64,000 nt of DNA from Phycisphaera sp. (GTDB lineage: Bacteria > Planctomycetota > Phycisphaerae > Phycisphaerales > Zrk34), in assembly GCA_016125285.1 (NCBI GenBank), contig WGMA01000028.1:1-64000 (forward strand), in the 5' to 3' direction. The notes under the pieces are model-generated. The model ran no database searches and was not told where the DNA came from. It was given only the letters and a program-made list of their open reading frames with translations. The stretch's first letter is position 1; each line of letters opens with the position of its first letter. This document shows, piece after piece, positions 50,170-58,856 of the stretch. A program made the translations under genes and the position numbers.

Positions 50170-51597
50170 ATGAACTCAATGCAGACCAATCCTTCAGTTG
50201 CGGAGACGAACAACAACGCTTGTCCCAGTTGCGGTGAGAAAGGCAAGGCCGTCAAACCCGTCACGCTCAAGTCGCTATTGACGGACGAAGCGCAGCGACG
50301 GGCGGATGACCTGGACGGCTTTCGCTTCTGCCCGACACCCGGCTGCGACGTAGCGTACTACCGCGCCGGCGGCGACCGCTTCGTGGTCGGCGACGTGCGT
50401 GTACCGATTGGTCAGAAACAGACCGACGCCTCGCGGTTGGTCTGCTACTGCTTCGACCACACCGCGTCCGAGATCGAGGCTGACGTCGAGGCGTCGGGCA
50501 CGTCCACAATCCCGGACGACATTGCGGCCAAATGCAAACAGGGCCTGGACCGCTGCCCCGAAACCAATCCGCAGGGCTCGTGCTGTCTGGCCAACGTGAA
50601 GGCGGCGCTGAAGGACGCACAGGTGAAGCACGGCGTCACGGCTGACCCATCAATTGGGGCAGCTGGGGCGGCGGCGGCGGCGAGTTGCTGCGACGCGTCC
50701 GCGCAGGATACCGCCGCACAGCAAGGAGTTGATTGCTGCGGGAAACCCGAATCGACGAAGGCGACCAAGAGCAGTTCCGGTAAAGGCGGCCTGTTTGCCA
50801 CGGGCGGCGCAGTGGTCGCGGCCATTCTTTCGTCCGCGTGCTGCTGGCTGCCGCTGCTGCTGATCGCGTTCGGCGCATCCGCCGCCGGCGTGTCGGGATT
50901 CTTCGAGCAGTACCGGTTTGTCTTCCTCGGTGCGACGGCCGTGCTGCTGGCCGGGGCGTTCTACTTGGTCTATCGCAAGCCGCGATGCGGACCCGGCGAG
51001 GCGTGCGCCGTGCCCAACGTGCGACTGCAACGATTCAACAAGGGCATGCTCTGGGTCGCCACGATGATCGTCGTCGCCTTCGCCGCGTTCCCGAACTATG
51101 TGGGCGCGTTGATCGGCGGCGGCTCAAGTGGTGCTGACACGAACATCACTTCCACCGCTGCGCCCGACCGGACCTTCCAAATCGAAGGGATGACCTGCGA
51201 GGGCTGCGCCGCCAATCTCGGATCTCAGCTCACTCAACTACCTGGCGTGGCCCGCGCCGAGGTGTCGTATCCGGACAAGTCGGCCAAGGTGTACTTCAAG
51301 GCCGATGCGCCCGCACCGCCGACGGACGAGCAACTTCAATCGCAGATCGTGGCCGCGGGGTTCAAAGGTGTTCCTGCCTCTTCCAACCACACAGTGAATA
51401 TCAACATCAGTGGCATGACCTGCGAGGGTTGCGCCGCCGGCTTAGCGGAGCGCTTGAAAGCGATCCCCACCGTGAAAGCGGCAAGCGTCGATTACAAGGC
51501 GAAGCGGGCCGTCGTCATTGTGCCGGCCGACACGAGCATTGACCCGGTGCTTGAAGCGGTCCGCGCCGAAGGCTTTGAAGGCAAAGTCAGCCGCTGA
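50170..51597 (+). CDS. Fusion of CopZ-like Fe-S domain, MerT transporter and two MerP-like HMA domains
   Basis: Residues 1-165 resemble the N-terminal iron-sulfur/zinc domain of archaeal CopZ (ACPSCGEKGKAVKPVTLKSLL, FCPTPGCDVAYY, LVCYCFDHTASEIEADV). Residues about 195-310 are MerT: three membrane helices with the CC pair in AILSSACCWLPLLLIAFG, then CGPGEAC on the loop. Two HMA domains follow, each with GMTCEGCAA. One polypeptide would thus bind Hg(II), carry it through the inner membrane and hand it to MerA. GGAGATTCAACC precedes the ATG. Confidence 0.87.
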   Translation: MNSMQTNPSVAETNNNACPSCGEKGKAVKPVTLKSLLTDEAQRRADDLDGFRFCPTPGCDVAYYRAGGDRFVVGDVRVPIGQKQTDASRLVCYCFDHTASEIEADVEASGTSTIPDDIAAKCKQGLDRCPETNPQGSCCLANVKAALKDAQVKHGVTADPSIGAAGAAAAASCCDASAQDTAAQQGVDCCGKPESTKATKSSSGKGGLFATGGAVVAAILSSACCWLPLLLIAFGASAAGVSGFFEQYRFVFLGATAVLLAGAFYLVYRKPRCGPGEACAVPNVRLQRFNKGMLWVATMIVVAFAAFPNYVGALIGGGSSGADTNITSTAAPDRTFQIEGMTCEGCAANLGSQLTQLPGVARAEVSYPDKSAKVYFKADAPAPPTDEQLQSQIVAAGFKGVPASSNHTVNINISGMTCEGCAAGLAERLKAIPTVKAASVDYKAKRAVVIVPADTSIDPVLEAVRAEGFEGKVSR

Positions 51598-51687
51598 CTC
51601 GTCAGGATGTCCCCTCCGTGTGTCTGGGCGAGTGGAGCAGACGGGTGGGTGAGTCACCGGCCCACGGGTTGTTTTTTGGATCACACC

Positions 51688-52281
51688 ATGAAGAAACGAA
51701 CGAAAACCATTGCCCTTGTCGGTCTTCTCATTGTTGTGGTGCTGGGTGGACTTATCGCTTACCCATACGGTTCACGTTGGTTGCGTTGGCGGCATCTGGA
51801 CCAGACCTATCAGGAGCAGTTCCAGCCGCCCGTTGAGCTTGCACCGGCGATGGCCAGCCAACACATTGTCTTTCACGTCAAGACCGGGCTGGCCCAGGAC
51901 GACAGCCAGATTTGTGTGGGGTTCAACGTGATCTTTGCGGCGTTGGAGGCGGACGCCGATGTCACGATCATTTTCGACGCGGGGGCCATACTCGACCTGA
52001 ACGGGGAGTTGGCATCCACCGGCGTGCCGCTGCGTTTACGAAAAGTGATCGCCGCCCAGATGAACCTGCCGCTCGAACAGATGCCCACAAACTATGGCGA
52101 GTATCTGGGCCTGCTCCATGACCGAGGTGCGAAGGTCTACGCCAACACCGCGATGCTCATTGTCACCGGCGACGCCAGTCAGGTTCAGGAGAAACTATCA
52201 CGTTATCCCTACATTGAGCCCGCACCGTATGCACAGATCGCCCGGCTACTCTCACAAGCCGATTCCATGATCGTGTATTGA
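51688..52281 (+). CDS. Membrane-anchored DsrE-like protein
   Basis: The 197-residue product has an N-terminal membrane helix (TIALVGLLIVVVLGGLIAYPYG) and a DsrE/F-like fold (QHIVFHVKTGLAQDDSQICVGFNVIFAALEADADVTIIFDAGAILDLN ... YGEYLGLLHDRGAKVYANTAMLIVTGD). DsrE proteins take part in sulfur relay through Cys residues, though only one Cys (in SQICVG) is present here. It lies between the transporter and MerA. Its function in mercury detoxification is unclear. Confidence 0.72.
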   Translation: MKKRTKTIALVGLLIVVVLGGLIAYPYGSRWLRWRHLDQTYQEQFQPPVELAPAMASQHIVFHVKTGLAQDDSQICVGFNVIFAALEADADVTIIFDAGAILDLNGELASTGVPLRLRKVIAAQMNLPLEQMPTNYGEYLGLLHDRGAKVYANTAMLIVTGDASQVQEKLSRYPYIEPAPYAQIARLLSQADSMIVY

Positions 52282-52314
52282 TCCGAGACTGTACCGTGAA
52301 TCTGAACCGGCATC

Positions 52315-53751
52315 ATGATGAATGAGTTCGACTGCGATCTTCTGATCCTCGGCTCCGGCTCCACCGCCTTCGCCGCGGCGCTGCGCGCCCGTGATATGGG
52401 AAGGTCGGCCGTCATGGTGGAACACCGCACCATCGGCGGCACGTGTGTCAATCGCGGCTGCCTGCCGTCGAAGAATCTCATCGAGGCGGCGCGGATCGTA
52501 CACGACGCCAGACACCCACGTTATCCCGGCTTGACGAGCCGCGGCATGGAGATCGACTTCACCGATCTGGTTCGACAAAAAGATGAGGTTGTCCGCGCCT
52601 ATCGCCAGAAGAAATATGAAAGCCTCGTGGGTGATTCTATCCGCATCGAAAACGGTCATGCCCGATTTGTTGATCCCCACACGATCGACATCGAGGGCAA
52701 GACAATCGTTGGCCGGTCGGTCCTGATTGCCACGGGATCGCGGCCTGTCGTGCCTGCCATCAACGGCCTCGACGACGTGCCGCACCTCACCAGCGACCTG
52801 CTCGCCAGCGATGAGCACATGGAACTGACGACGCTGCCCGATTCATTGATCATTGTCGGCGGCGGGTACATCGCGCTGGAACTCGGCCAGATGTTTCAAC
52901 GCTTTGGTTCACAGGTTACCATCGTTGAACGAAGCGACCAACTGTTGACGCACGGCTACGAGCCGGAGGTGGGCAAGGCGATCGAATCCGTCATGCGCGA
53001 AGAAGGCGTCAACATCGCGTTGAACGCCGAAGTCACACAGGTGCGTGGCAACTCGGGCATGATCGCCGTCAGCATCGGCACGGGAGACGCGACGCGACAA
53101 ATCAAAGGCACACATTTGCTGATGGCAACAGGACGCCGTCCCGACACCGATCACATTGCGATCGAACGCGCAGGCGTCGACCTGAATGAGCACGGAGCGG
53201 TCAAGGTGGATCTGCACCTGCGCACCAGTGTTGAGCACATCTATGCCGCCGGTGACGTGATCGGCCGCGAGACGGACAGCCAGATGGCCACACCGGTCGG
53301 TAGCCGCGACGGCGGCATCGCGGCGCATAACGCCCTGGCCGACGAGCCGCCCCGTGCGGTGGATCATCGCGTGATCCCACGTGTTATTTTCACCGATCCG
53401 CAAATCGCGGTGGTCGGCATGACCGAAGAGCAAGCCACATCTGCCGGCCATTCATGCTGGTGCAATACCGTGCCTATGAGTCAGGTGCCGCGCGCCGGCG
53501 CGATCCGTGATACTCGTGGTTTGATCAAGATGGTCGCCGATGCGAACAGTCACCAAGTGCTGGGTGTCGTCATGGTCGGCCGCGATGCAGGCGAAGTGAT
53601 CCACGAGGCGGCAATGGCCCTGCGCTTCGGCGCGACATTACACGACTTCATCGACCTGATCCACGTCTACCCAACCATGGCCGAAGCATTGAAGATCGCC
53701 GCCATCTCGAGATTCAAGGACCCCGCGAAGCTCTCCTGTTGTGCCGACTGA
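52315..53751 (+). CDS. merA: Mercuric reductase
   Basis: The 478-residue flavoprotein has FAD-binding GSGSTAFAAA, the redox-active pair Cys44/Cys49 in GGTCVNRGCLPSKN, an NAD(P) site LIIVGGGYIALELGQ, and the C-terminal vicinal Cys pair LSCCAD that distinguishes MerA from other disulfide reductases. It reduces Hg(II) to volatile Hg(0) with NADPH in the cytoplasm. It lacks the N-terminal HMA domain often found in MerA. The HMA domains reside instead on the upstream fusion protein. Confidence 0.95.
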   Translation: MMNEFDCDLLILGSGSTAFAAALRARDMGRSAVMVEHRTIGGTCVNRGCLPSKNLIEAARIVHDARHPRYPGLTSRGMEIDFTDLVRQKDEVVRAYRQKKYESLVGDSIRIENGHARFVDPHTIDIEGKTIVGRSVLIATGSRPVVPAINGLDDVPHLTSDLLASDEHMELTTLPDSLIIVGGGYIALELGQMFQRFGSQVTIVERSDQLLTHGYEPEVGKAIESVMREEGVNIALNAEVTQVRGNSGMIAVSIGTGDATRQIKGTHLLMATGRRPDTDHIAIERAGVDLNEHGAVKVDLHLRTSVEHIYAAGDVIGRETDSQMATPVGSRDGGIAAHNALADEPPRAVDHRVIPRVIFTDPQIAVVGMTEEQATSAGHSCWCNTVPMSQVPRAGAIRDTRGLIKMVADANSHQVLGVVMVGRDAGEVIHEAAMALRFGATLHDFIDLIHVYPTMAEALKIAAISRFKDPAKLSCCAD

Positions 53752-53813
53752 CGTTGACGCTCTTCGAAGAGAATCTCGCTCAGGTCAGATTCCCTCAAAA
53801 AAGCGTGCATATG

Positions 53814-54257
53814 TCACCGATTTGAATTTCGGGTGTTCGAATGCGATGTGGACCGCACTCTGATGCCGCGCCAAGCGGTTCGCTGTTTCCCCCAATCCGG
53901 GATGGCCGTGATCGGCCGCACCATGACCTCGCGGATGGGGTCGCGTCCGTGACGTGTACGCGGCAGGAACAGAATCTCTTCCTGGATGTCGGGGGCCAAC
54001 AGCAGAAGGTTCATGACCTGCGTCACGCGGGCGCGGCTGACCTGACCGAGCCGGGCAAGTTCCGCCTGGTCGGTGATCTCGCCCTCTTTGATCAGCCGGT
54101 CGAAGCGTATCGCCAATGCCATCAGCTTCGAGATGCGCGGCACGCGGCCGGCGGGCGTTGGCTGCGGCGTTGCCGGGGACGGGCCTTCGCGCAGCACCTT
54201 GCGGCGCTTGCGGCCCTGTCCAAAATGCACCTGTCTTTGAATCGTCAGTCCCTTCAT
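53814..54257 (-). CDS. HTH protein of the serine recombinase cassette
   Basis: The 147-residue product contains ISKLMALAIRFDRLIKEGEITDQAELARLGQVSRARVTQVMNLLLLAPDIQEEILFLP, a helix-turn-helix typical of small proteins encoded directly after serine recombinases of this type. It may be a recombination directionality or regulatory factor. The start overlaps the recombinase stop (ATGA). A frame on the same strand (53785-54285) is a shadow. Confidence 0.8.
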   Translation of the reverse strand: MKGLTIQRQVHFGQGRKRRKVLREGPSPATPQPTPAGRVPRISKLMALAIRFDRLIKEGEITDQAELARLGQVSRARVTQVMNLLLLAPDIQEEILFLPRTRHGRDPIREVMVRPITAIPDWGKQRTAWRGIRVRSTSHSNTRNSNR

Positions 54258-55843
54258 GCGGCAGTTTCCTGTTGGGCCAGTTCATCGGCCAGAGTCTTGA
54301 TGCCCGTGGGGTGGAAGGTGATCGACACCGTGCCGTTCACCCCGTCGTAGTCGATCCGCTCGATGAGCAGGTGCAGGATGCGGGCCTGCTCGCGGGCGGT
54401 CAGCGTGTCCCAAAGCGGGTCGAACAGGGAGCACGCCTCGCCAACCTCGCGGGCGTCCACCAACTCGCGGGACAGCGCCACGATCTGCTCGCGCACCTCA
54501 GTCGTTTGCTGCTCGGCGATCTTGATGCGGTCCTGCACGTCGGCCATACGGTCGGTGGTGACGCCGTTGGTTCGCCCCTTCGCGGCCAGCTCCCGCAGTT
54601 CGGTGTTGTGGCGATGCAGTTCGCGTTCGAGCGTGCGCTTCTCATCCTCCAGTTTGCCGATGGTCTGCTCTCGGTGGCGGCGGCTTTCCTCAAGCGTCTC
54701 AGCCAGCAGGTCGGTGTCCTTGCCGATCGCCTTGACCTGCTCGACGACGAACCGTTCCAACTCGGGGGCGGGCACCGATGGCGACGGGCAGGTATGCCAG
54801 CCGCGACTCTGAGCGTTCTGGCAGACGTAGTAGCGATACCGCTTGTTGCCGCCGCCGGATGTCTTCTTCGTCGCATGTGTGGCCACCATGCCGCATTCGC
54901 AGGGCCCGCATCGCACCAGCCCCTTGAGCAACGCGCCGAATCGGTTCCGCCCGTATGGCCCGCCGCTGCGACCGTTGCGCTTGAGCAGGCGCTGCACACG
55001 CTCGAAGATATCGGTGTCCACGATAGCCGGGTGCTCGCCATCGTAGGCCTCGTCCTTGTAGGTGATCTTGCCCAGGTAGATGCGGTTGGTCAGCAGCTTG
55101 AACAGGCTGTTCTTGTTGAATGGCTTGCCGCCACGCTCGTGACCCTTCCGTGTGGTCCATCGCTTCGTGGTCCAACCGCGCCGGTCCAGTTCTTTGGCCG
55201 TCTCAATCAACGACTGGCGATCGAGGTACAGGTCGAAGATGCCCCGCACGCGAGTGGCCTCGTCGTCGTTGACGTGCAGCCGACCGCCACTCCCGGAAGT
55301 GACCACGTCGTATCCGAGCATCGGCATGCCGCCGGACCATTTGCCCTTGCGCCGTGTGGCAGCGATCTTGTCGCGGGTGCGTTCGGAGATCATCTCGCGT
55401 TCGAACTGGGCGAAACTCAACAGCACGTTGAGCATCAGCCTGCCCATCGACGTGCTCGTATTGAACTGCTGCGTCACCGAGACGAATGAGACCTTACGGC
55501 GCTCCAGCACGTCCATGATCTTCGAGAAGTCGATCAACGAGCGACTCAACCGGTCCACCTTGTAGACCACGATGCAGTCGACCTTGCCATCCTCGATGTC
55601 GGTCAGCAGCCGCTTCAGCGCGGGCCGTTCCATGTTGCCGCCGGTGAAGCCGCCATCGTCGTAGCGATCAGGCAGGCAGACCCAACCCTCGGACTTCTGA
55701 CTGGCGATGTACGCCTCGCCCGCGTCGCGTTGGGCGTCGAGGCTGTTGAACTCCTGCTCGAGGCCGTCCTCGGTGCTCTTGCGGGTGTAGATGGCGCATT
55801 GCAACCGCGGAATGGTTGGCGGACTGTCGTTGCGTTTACTCAT
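54254..55843 (-). CDS. Large serine recombinase
   Basis: The 529-residue product has a resolvase-type catalytic domain (CAIYTRKSTEDGLEQEFNSLDAQRDAGEAYI, with the nucleophilic Ser of YTRKST, and VYKVDRLSRSLIDF), a recombinase domain (MLGYDVVTSGSGGRLHVNDDEATRVRGIFDLYL), a zinc ribbon (VRCGPCECGMVATHA ... YYVCQNAQSRGWHTC) and a coiled coil near residues 385-450. It integrates or excises DNA by double-strand exchange. It probably moved this island or the cassette itself. Confidence 0.93.
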   Translation of the reverse strand: MSKRNDSPPTIPRLQCAIYTRKSTEDGLEQEFNSLDAQRDAGEAYIASQKSEGWVCLPDRYDDGGFTGGNMERPALKRLLTDIEDGKVDCIVVYKVDRLSRSLIDFSKIMDVLERRKVSFVSVTQQFNTSTSMGRLMLNVLLSFAQFEREMISERTRDKIAATRRKGKWSGGMPMLGYDVVTSGSGGRLHVNDDEATRVRGIFDLYLDRQSLIETAKELDRRGWTTKRWTTRKGHERGGKPFNKNSLFKLLTNRIYLGKITYKDEAYDGEHPAIVDTDIFERVQRLLKRNGRSGGPYGRNRFGALLKGLVRCGPCECGMVATHATKKTSGGGNKRYRYYVCQNAQSRGWHTCPSPSVPAPELERFVVEQVKAIGKDTDLLAETLEESRRHREQTIGKLEDEKRTLERELHRHNTELRELAAKGRTNGVTTDRMADVQDRIKIAEQQTTEVREQIVALSRELVDAREVGEACSLFDPLWDTLTAREQARILHLLIERIDYDGVNGTVSITFHPTGIKTLADELAQQETAA

Positions 55844-56351
55844 CAGTGTCTCCGTTGTTTCCGGGGGGCTGCAATTTGAAGAAGTGGTAACCGTTCCAGT
55901 GCTTGCCGGTCACGGCCTTGGCCACGGCCGAAAGGCTGCGGTACACCTCGCCCTCGTACTCAAAGCCCTTGGGCCTCACCTTCACCACGATTTCGCGGCC
56001 CTTGTAGCGGCGGGTTAACAGCGACCCCGGCAGCGGCAGGCGTGAGTCGTGGTCGGTCGGCGGAAGCGTCGCCGCTCTGGTCGTGATGCCCGGCGCGGTG
56101 TCGTCGGTCGGATGCTTCGGCGCGGTGGTGCGCAGGTCGGCGTCGTTGGCCAGTTGCTCGGCCCGCTTGCGGGCGCGTTCCGACAAGTCGCCCGACTCTT
56201 GGGCCTGCAGCCGCCAGGCGATACGCTTGACCAGGTAGTCCTTGTGACCCGAGCGGGTCGGTTCGCCGAAGGCCTCGATGTGCTTGCGGCGAAGCTCGGT
56301 CACCGTCATCCGCTTCAGTTCAGCGATCTGTCTACCTACGTTCATCGTCAT
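55836..56351 (-). CDS. DUF2924 protein
   Basis: The 171-residue product matches DUF2924 (VGRQIAELKRMTVTELRRKHIEAFGEPTRSGHKDYLVKRIAWRLQAQESGDLSERARKRAEQLANDADLR ... LPLPGSLLTRRYKGREIVVKVRPKGFEYEGEVYRSLSAVAKAVTGKHWNGYHFFKL). These proteins are regularly encoded before the same type of serine recombinase. It overlaps the recombinase start by eight bases, so expression is coupled. The biochemical role is unknown. Confidence 0.88.
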   Translation of the reverse strand: MTMNVGRQIAELKRMTVTELRRKHIEAFGEPTRSGHKDYLVKRIAWRLQAQESGDLSERARKRAEQLANDADLRTTAPKHPTDDTAPGITTRAATLPPTDHDSRLPLPGSLLTRRYKGREIVVKVRPKGFEYEGEVYRSLSAVAKAVTGKHWNGYHFFKLQPPGNNGDTDE

Positions 56352-56381
56352 GATTCGAGTTCCTTCATGTTCTCGTGGTCG

Positions 56382-56609
56382 TTAACCACCCCCGGAACAC
56401 GCGGGCACATGAGGGCTCGTTCTCGCCCCCTCATCAAGTCGATCTGGGCCGGATTCTGAAGATTTTTCGGTGGTGCGAGATGGATGCGAATCGGGCGAGT
56501 TCTCGCGGCATTGGCGAAGGCGGAGCACGCCTCGCGCGAGAATCGCCGCGATCTCGAGGCGGCGTTGGGAGGACGTCATCGTGGCCGGGTCATCCAGCAT
56601 GTCAGGCAT
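56382..56609 (-). CDS. Small ORF of the recombinase/DUF2924 cassette, 75 aa
   Basis: The sequence includes TSSQRRLEIAAILARGVLRLRQ, a motif I associate with small proteins at the head of recombinase/DUF2924 cassettes. The rest is low-complexity and charged. It starts about 80 bases downstream of the third copy of the two-block motif. Function unknown. Confidence 0.6.
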   Translation of the reverse strand: MPDMLDDPATMTSSQRRLEIAAILARGVLRLRQCRENSPDSHPSRTTEKSSESGPDRLDEGARTSPHVPACSGGG

Positions 56610-56687
56610 TGCGGGCTCCTTGCGGATGCGCCCACAACGGCCTTCGCTTGGCGACCGGCTCGCTGTCTGGCTCAGGTCAAAATGGTC

Positions 56688-56726
56688 GGGTAGTAATCAA
56701 TTACCCTGCGCGAGTTCGAAATGGCG
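56688..56726 (-). promoter_or_regulatory. Two-block motif, diverged copy C
   Basis: On the minus strand GGGTAATTGATTACTACCC (56706-56688) is preceded by GCGCA and, at the same distance as in copies A and B, by CGCC (56726-56723). It stands upstream of the recombinase cassette. The AT-rich block is also partly palindromic. It links the cassette to the phage sequences by shared non-coding DNA. Confidence 0.5.
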
Positions 56727-56923
56727 GTAGGTTCCGAAAGCAACGGTTCCGTTAACCCGGCTCAACCTGTTCAAGAGAGAGTCCGAGAGTTCGCGGCCGC
56801 TTTTTCGGCCAACGGGCGGAACCATATTGGTTGCCTTTGAACCCCAAAGTCTCGCCCGCGAAACGGAGAGCGCGGGGGCGGGTGGCCGGAACGCCGTAAC
56901 CCTTTGCCAGCGACGAGATATGA

Positions 56924-56955
56924 GAACGCCCGACCAGTTGCCTAGCCGGGCGTTC
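56924..56955 (-). terminator. Hairpin downstream of tRNA-Asn
   Basis: GAACGCCCG (56924-56932) and CGGGCGTTC (56947-56955) form a perfect 9-base stem with a 14-base loop. It lies about 45 bases after the tRNA in the direction of transcription. The T-tract is weak (CTCATATC). Confidence 0.45.
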
Positions 56956-56999
56956 GCGTTAACTGGATCACCGGCCGAAGTTCGGTCTGGTGATTTAAG

Positions 57000-57072
57000 C
57001 TCCCCGAACTGGACTCGAACCAGTAACCTGGCGGTTAACAGCCGCCCGCTCTACCAATTGAGCTATCGGGGA
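57000..57072 (-). tRNA. tRNA-Asn (anticodon GTT)
   Basis: On the minus strand the 73-base sequence folds as a standard tRNA: acceptor TCCCCGA/TCGGGGA with discriminator G, D arm with AATTGGTAGAGC, anticodon stem GGCGGC-type around CTGTTAACC with anticodon GTT, and T arm ACTGGTTCGAGTCCAGT. No CCA is encoded. It marks the border between the mobile island and the sugar-catabolic genes. Confidence 0.95.
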
Positions 57073-57194
57073 TCGATATGCCGGCCGGGCCGGCAACTCA
57101 TTGGTGACGGGAAACTCTAGCAAACGCGGCACGTGAGTCAAGTCCGCGGCGGGCGATACGCCGGCATCTGTTGGCTGGCGCGCGGCGCGATCCG

Positions 57195-58856
57195 CTATTC
57201 GCTCGGGGATTCCGGGCTCGCGTCGGCCAGGTCGAGCGGCGGGCGGCCGAGAAGGCGGGTGATCAGCAGGCCGCTCAGCAGGATCGTCAGCGTGCCGATC
57301 ACGATGATCATGAAGTCGTGGAACGGGCAGGCCAGGTCCTTCCATTCGTCGGGCCAGTTCTTGGTCTGCGAGAACACCATCCACGCGATGACGCCGAAGC
57401 CGAGCAGCACGGCGGTGACGGCTTCGGGATTGCGGGCGCGGTGGGAGATCATGCCGAGCAGGAACAGGCCGACCATGCCGCCGCTGAAGATGCTCGACAG
57501 CTTCCACCAGATGTCGAGCGCGCTGTCGGTCAGCTGCACGAGCGCCAGCGCCATGCCAACGCCGAGTATGCCCCACACCACGGTTCCGACGTGCAGGGCG
57601 AGCATCGACTGCTTCTCCGACGCGTCTGGGCGGAAGAACCGCTGGTAGTAGTCGCGCAGCAGCAGCGTGGCTGAGGAGTTCAGCGAGGTGGACACGGTGG
57701 ACATCGCGGCGGCGAACACGGCGGCGATGAGCAGGCCGGTCAGGCCCGGCGGCAGGTGACGCGCGATGAAGTGGGGGAACACGCGGTCGCCGATGTCCTT
57801 GTCGGTCAGCGTCGCGGCCTTTTCGTCGATCTGTTGTTGATACGCGGGCGCGAACGCCTCGCCGCCGTCGTCGGTGGTGACGTACTGCGGCGTGACGCCT
57901 TCCTGCATCAGCCGCTGGTGAGCGACGATCTGCCTGACCTGCGGGACGGCATTCGCGTCGGCGTGGTAGTACACAAACAGCGTTGTGCCGATGAGGAAGA
58001 ACAGCGCACTGATCGGCACGTACAGCAGCCCGCCGAGCCAGAGTCCGCGACGGGCCTCGCGGTCCGACTTCGACGCGATGTACCGCTGGATGTAGCTCTG
58101 GTCGATGCCGAAGTTCTGCAGGTTGATGAACAGGCCGTACACGAGCACGACCCAGAACGTCGGCTCCGCGACGCTGGGCCCGAACGACCCGAGCGAGAAC
58201 TTGTGCTGCTCGCTGGCGACACGCACAACCTCCGCGGGCCCACCCTCGACGCCGAACATCATCACGGCGAGACACACGATCGCGCCGACCATCAGCACGA
58301 TCGCCTGGATCGCGTCGGCCCAGATGACCGCGACGATGCCGCCGACGAACGAGTACACGATGACCGACACGCCGGTAACCACGATCACGAGCCGGATGTC
58401 CCAGCCGAAGATCACCGCCATCGGCAACGCCATCAGGTACATCACGACGCCCATGCGCGCGATCTGTGTGAGCAGGTAGAACGCGCTGGTGTAGAGGCGC
58501 GCCCACGCGCCGAATCGCCTTTCGAGCAACGCGTACGCCGAGACCTCGCCCGACGCGCGGTAGTACGGCAGGAACCATTTCGCGGCGATCCACGTGGCGA
58601 TCGGGATCGACAGGCTGAACACGAACGGGTTCCAGTTTGCGGCAAAGCTCTTGCCGGGCAGGGCGAGGTAGCTGATGCTCGACAGGTACGTCGCGAAGAT
58701 CGACAGGCCGCACACCCAGCCCGGCAGCGAGCGACCGGCCGCGGTGAAGCCCTCGGCGGACGTGCTGCGCCTGTGGAAGTAGAACCCGATCGACATCGTG
58801 CCGACGAAGTAGATCGCGAGCACGGCCCAGTCGATCGCCGTGAAGTGGCTGCTCAT
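57195..58856 (-). CDS. SLC5-family sodium:solute symporter
   Basis: The 553-residue protein has about 13 membrane helices. The N-terminal pattern AIDWAVLAIYFVGTMSIGFYFHRRSTSAEGFTAAGRSLPGWVCGLSIFATYLSSISYLALPGKSFA is that of SSF/SLC5 transporters, and the helix SFVGGIVAVIWADAIQAIVLMVGA is equally typical. It imports a sugar, sialic acid or similar solute with Na+. It overlaps the upstream sulfatase gene by four bases (ATGA), so the substrate is likely the desulfated product. Confidence 0.92.
   Translation of the reverse strand: MSSHFTAIDWAVLAIYFVGTMSIGFYFHRRSTSAEGFTAAGRSLPGWVCGLSIFATYLSSISYLALPGKSFAANWNPFVFSLSIPIATWIAAKWFLPYYRASGEVSAYALLERRFGAWARLYTSAFYLLTQIARMGVVMYLMALPMAVIFGWDIRLVIVVTGVSVIVYSFVGGIVAVIWADAIQAIVLMVGAIVCLAVMMFGVEGGPAEVVRVASEQHKFSLGSFGPSVAEPTFWVVLVYGLFINLQNFGIDQSYIQRYIASKSDREARRGLWLGGLLYVPISALFFLIGTTLFVYYHADANAVPQVRQIVAHQRLMQEGVTPQYVTTDDGGEAFAPAYQQQIDEKAATLTDKDIGDRVFPHFIARHLPPGLTGLLIAAVFAAAMSTVSTSLNSSATLLLRDYYQRFFRPDASEKQSMLALHVGTVVWGILGVGMALALVQLTDSALDIWWKLSSIFSGGMVGLFLLGMISHRARNPEAVTAVLLGFGVIAWMVFSQTKNWPDEWKDLACPFHDFMIIVIGTLTILLSGLLITRLLGRPPLDLADASPESPSE

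Larger units (their letters stand above)
56610..56999. other. Non-coding stretch between cassette and tRNA-Asn
   Basis: This 390-base stretch holds the third two-block motif (56688-56726) and the hairpin before the tRNA (56924-56955), but no gene I can support. Short frames here show no domain. Confidence 0.5.

Noticed and set aside
53760-53771. Palindrome CTCTTCGAAGAG as a terminator between merA and the HTH gene
   Set aside because: It is a perfect 12-base palindrome but has no loop and no adjacent T-tract, so a terminator call is not supported.
53785-54285. A 166-codon minus-strand frame next to the recombinase
   Set aside because: It overlaps the HTH gene in another frame; only the 147-codon frame contains the HTH and overlaps the recombinase stop as ATGA.
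54116-55489. A 457-codon plus-strand frame over the recombinase
   Set aside because: It is antisense to the recombinase gene and shows no domain.
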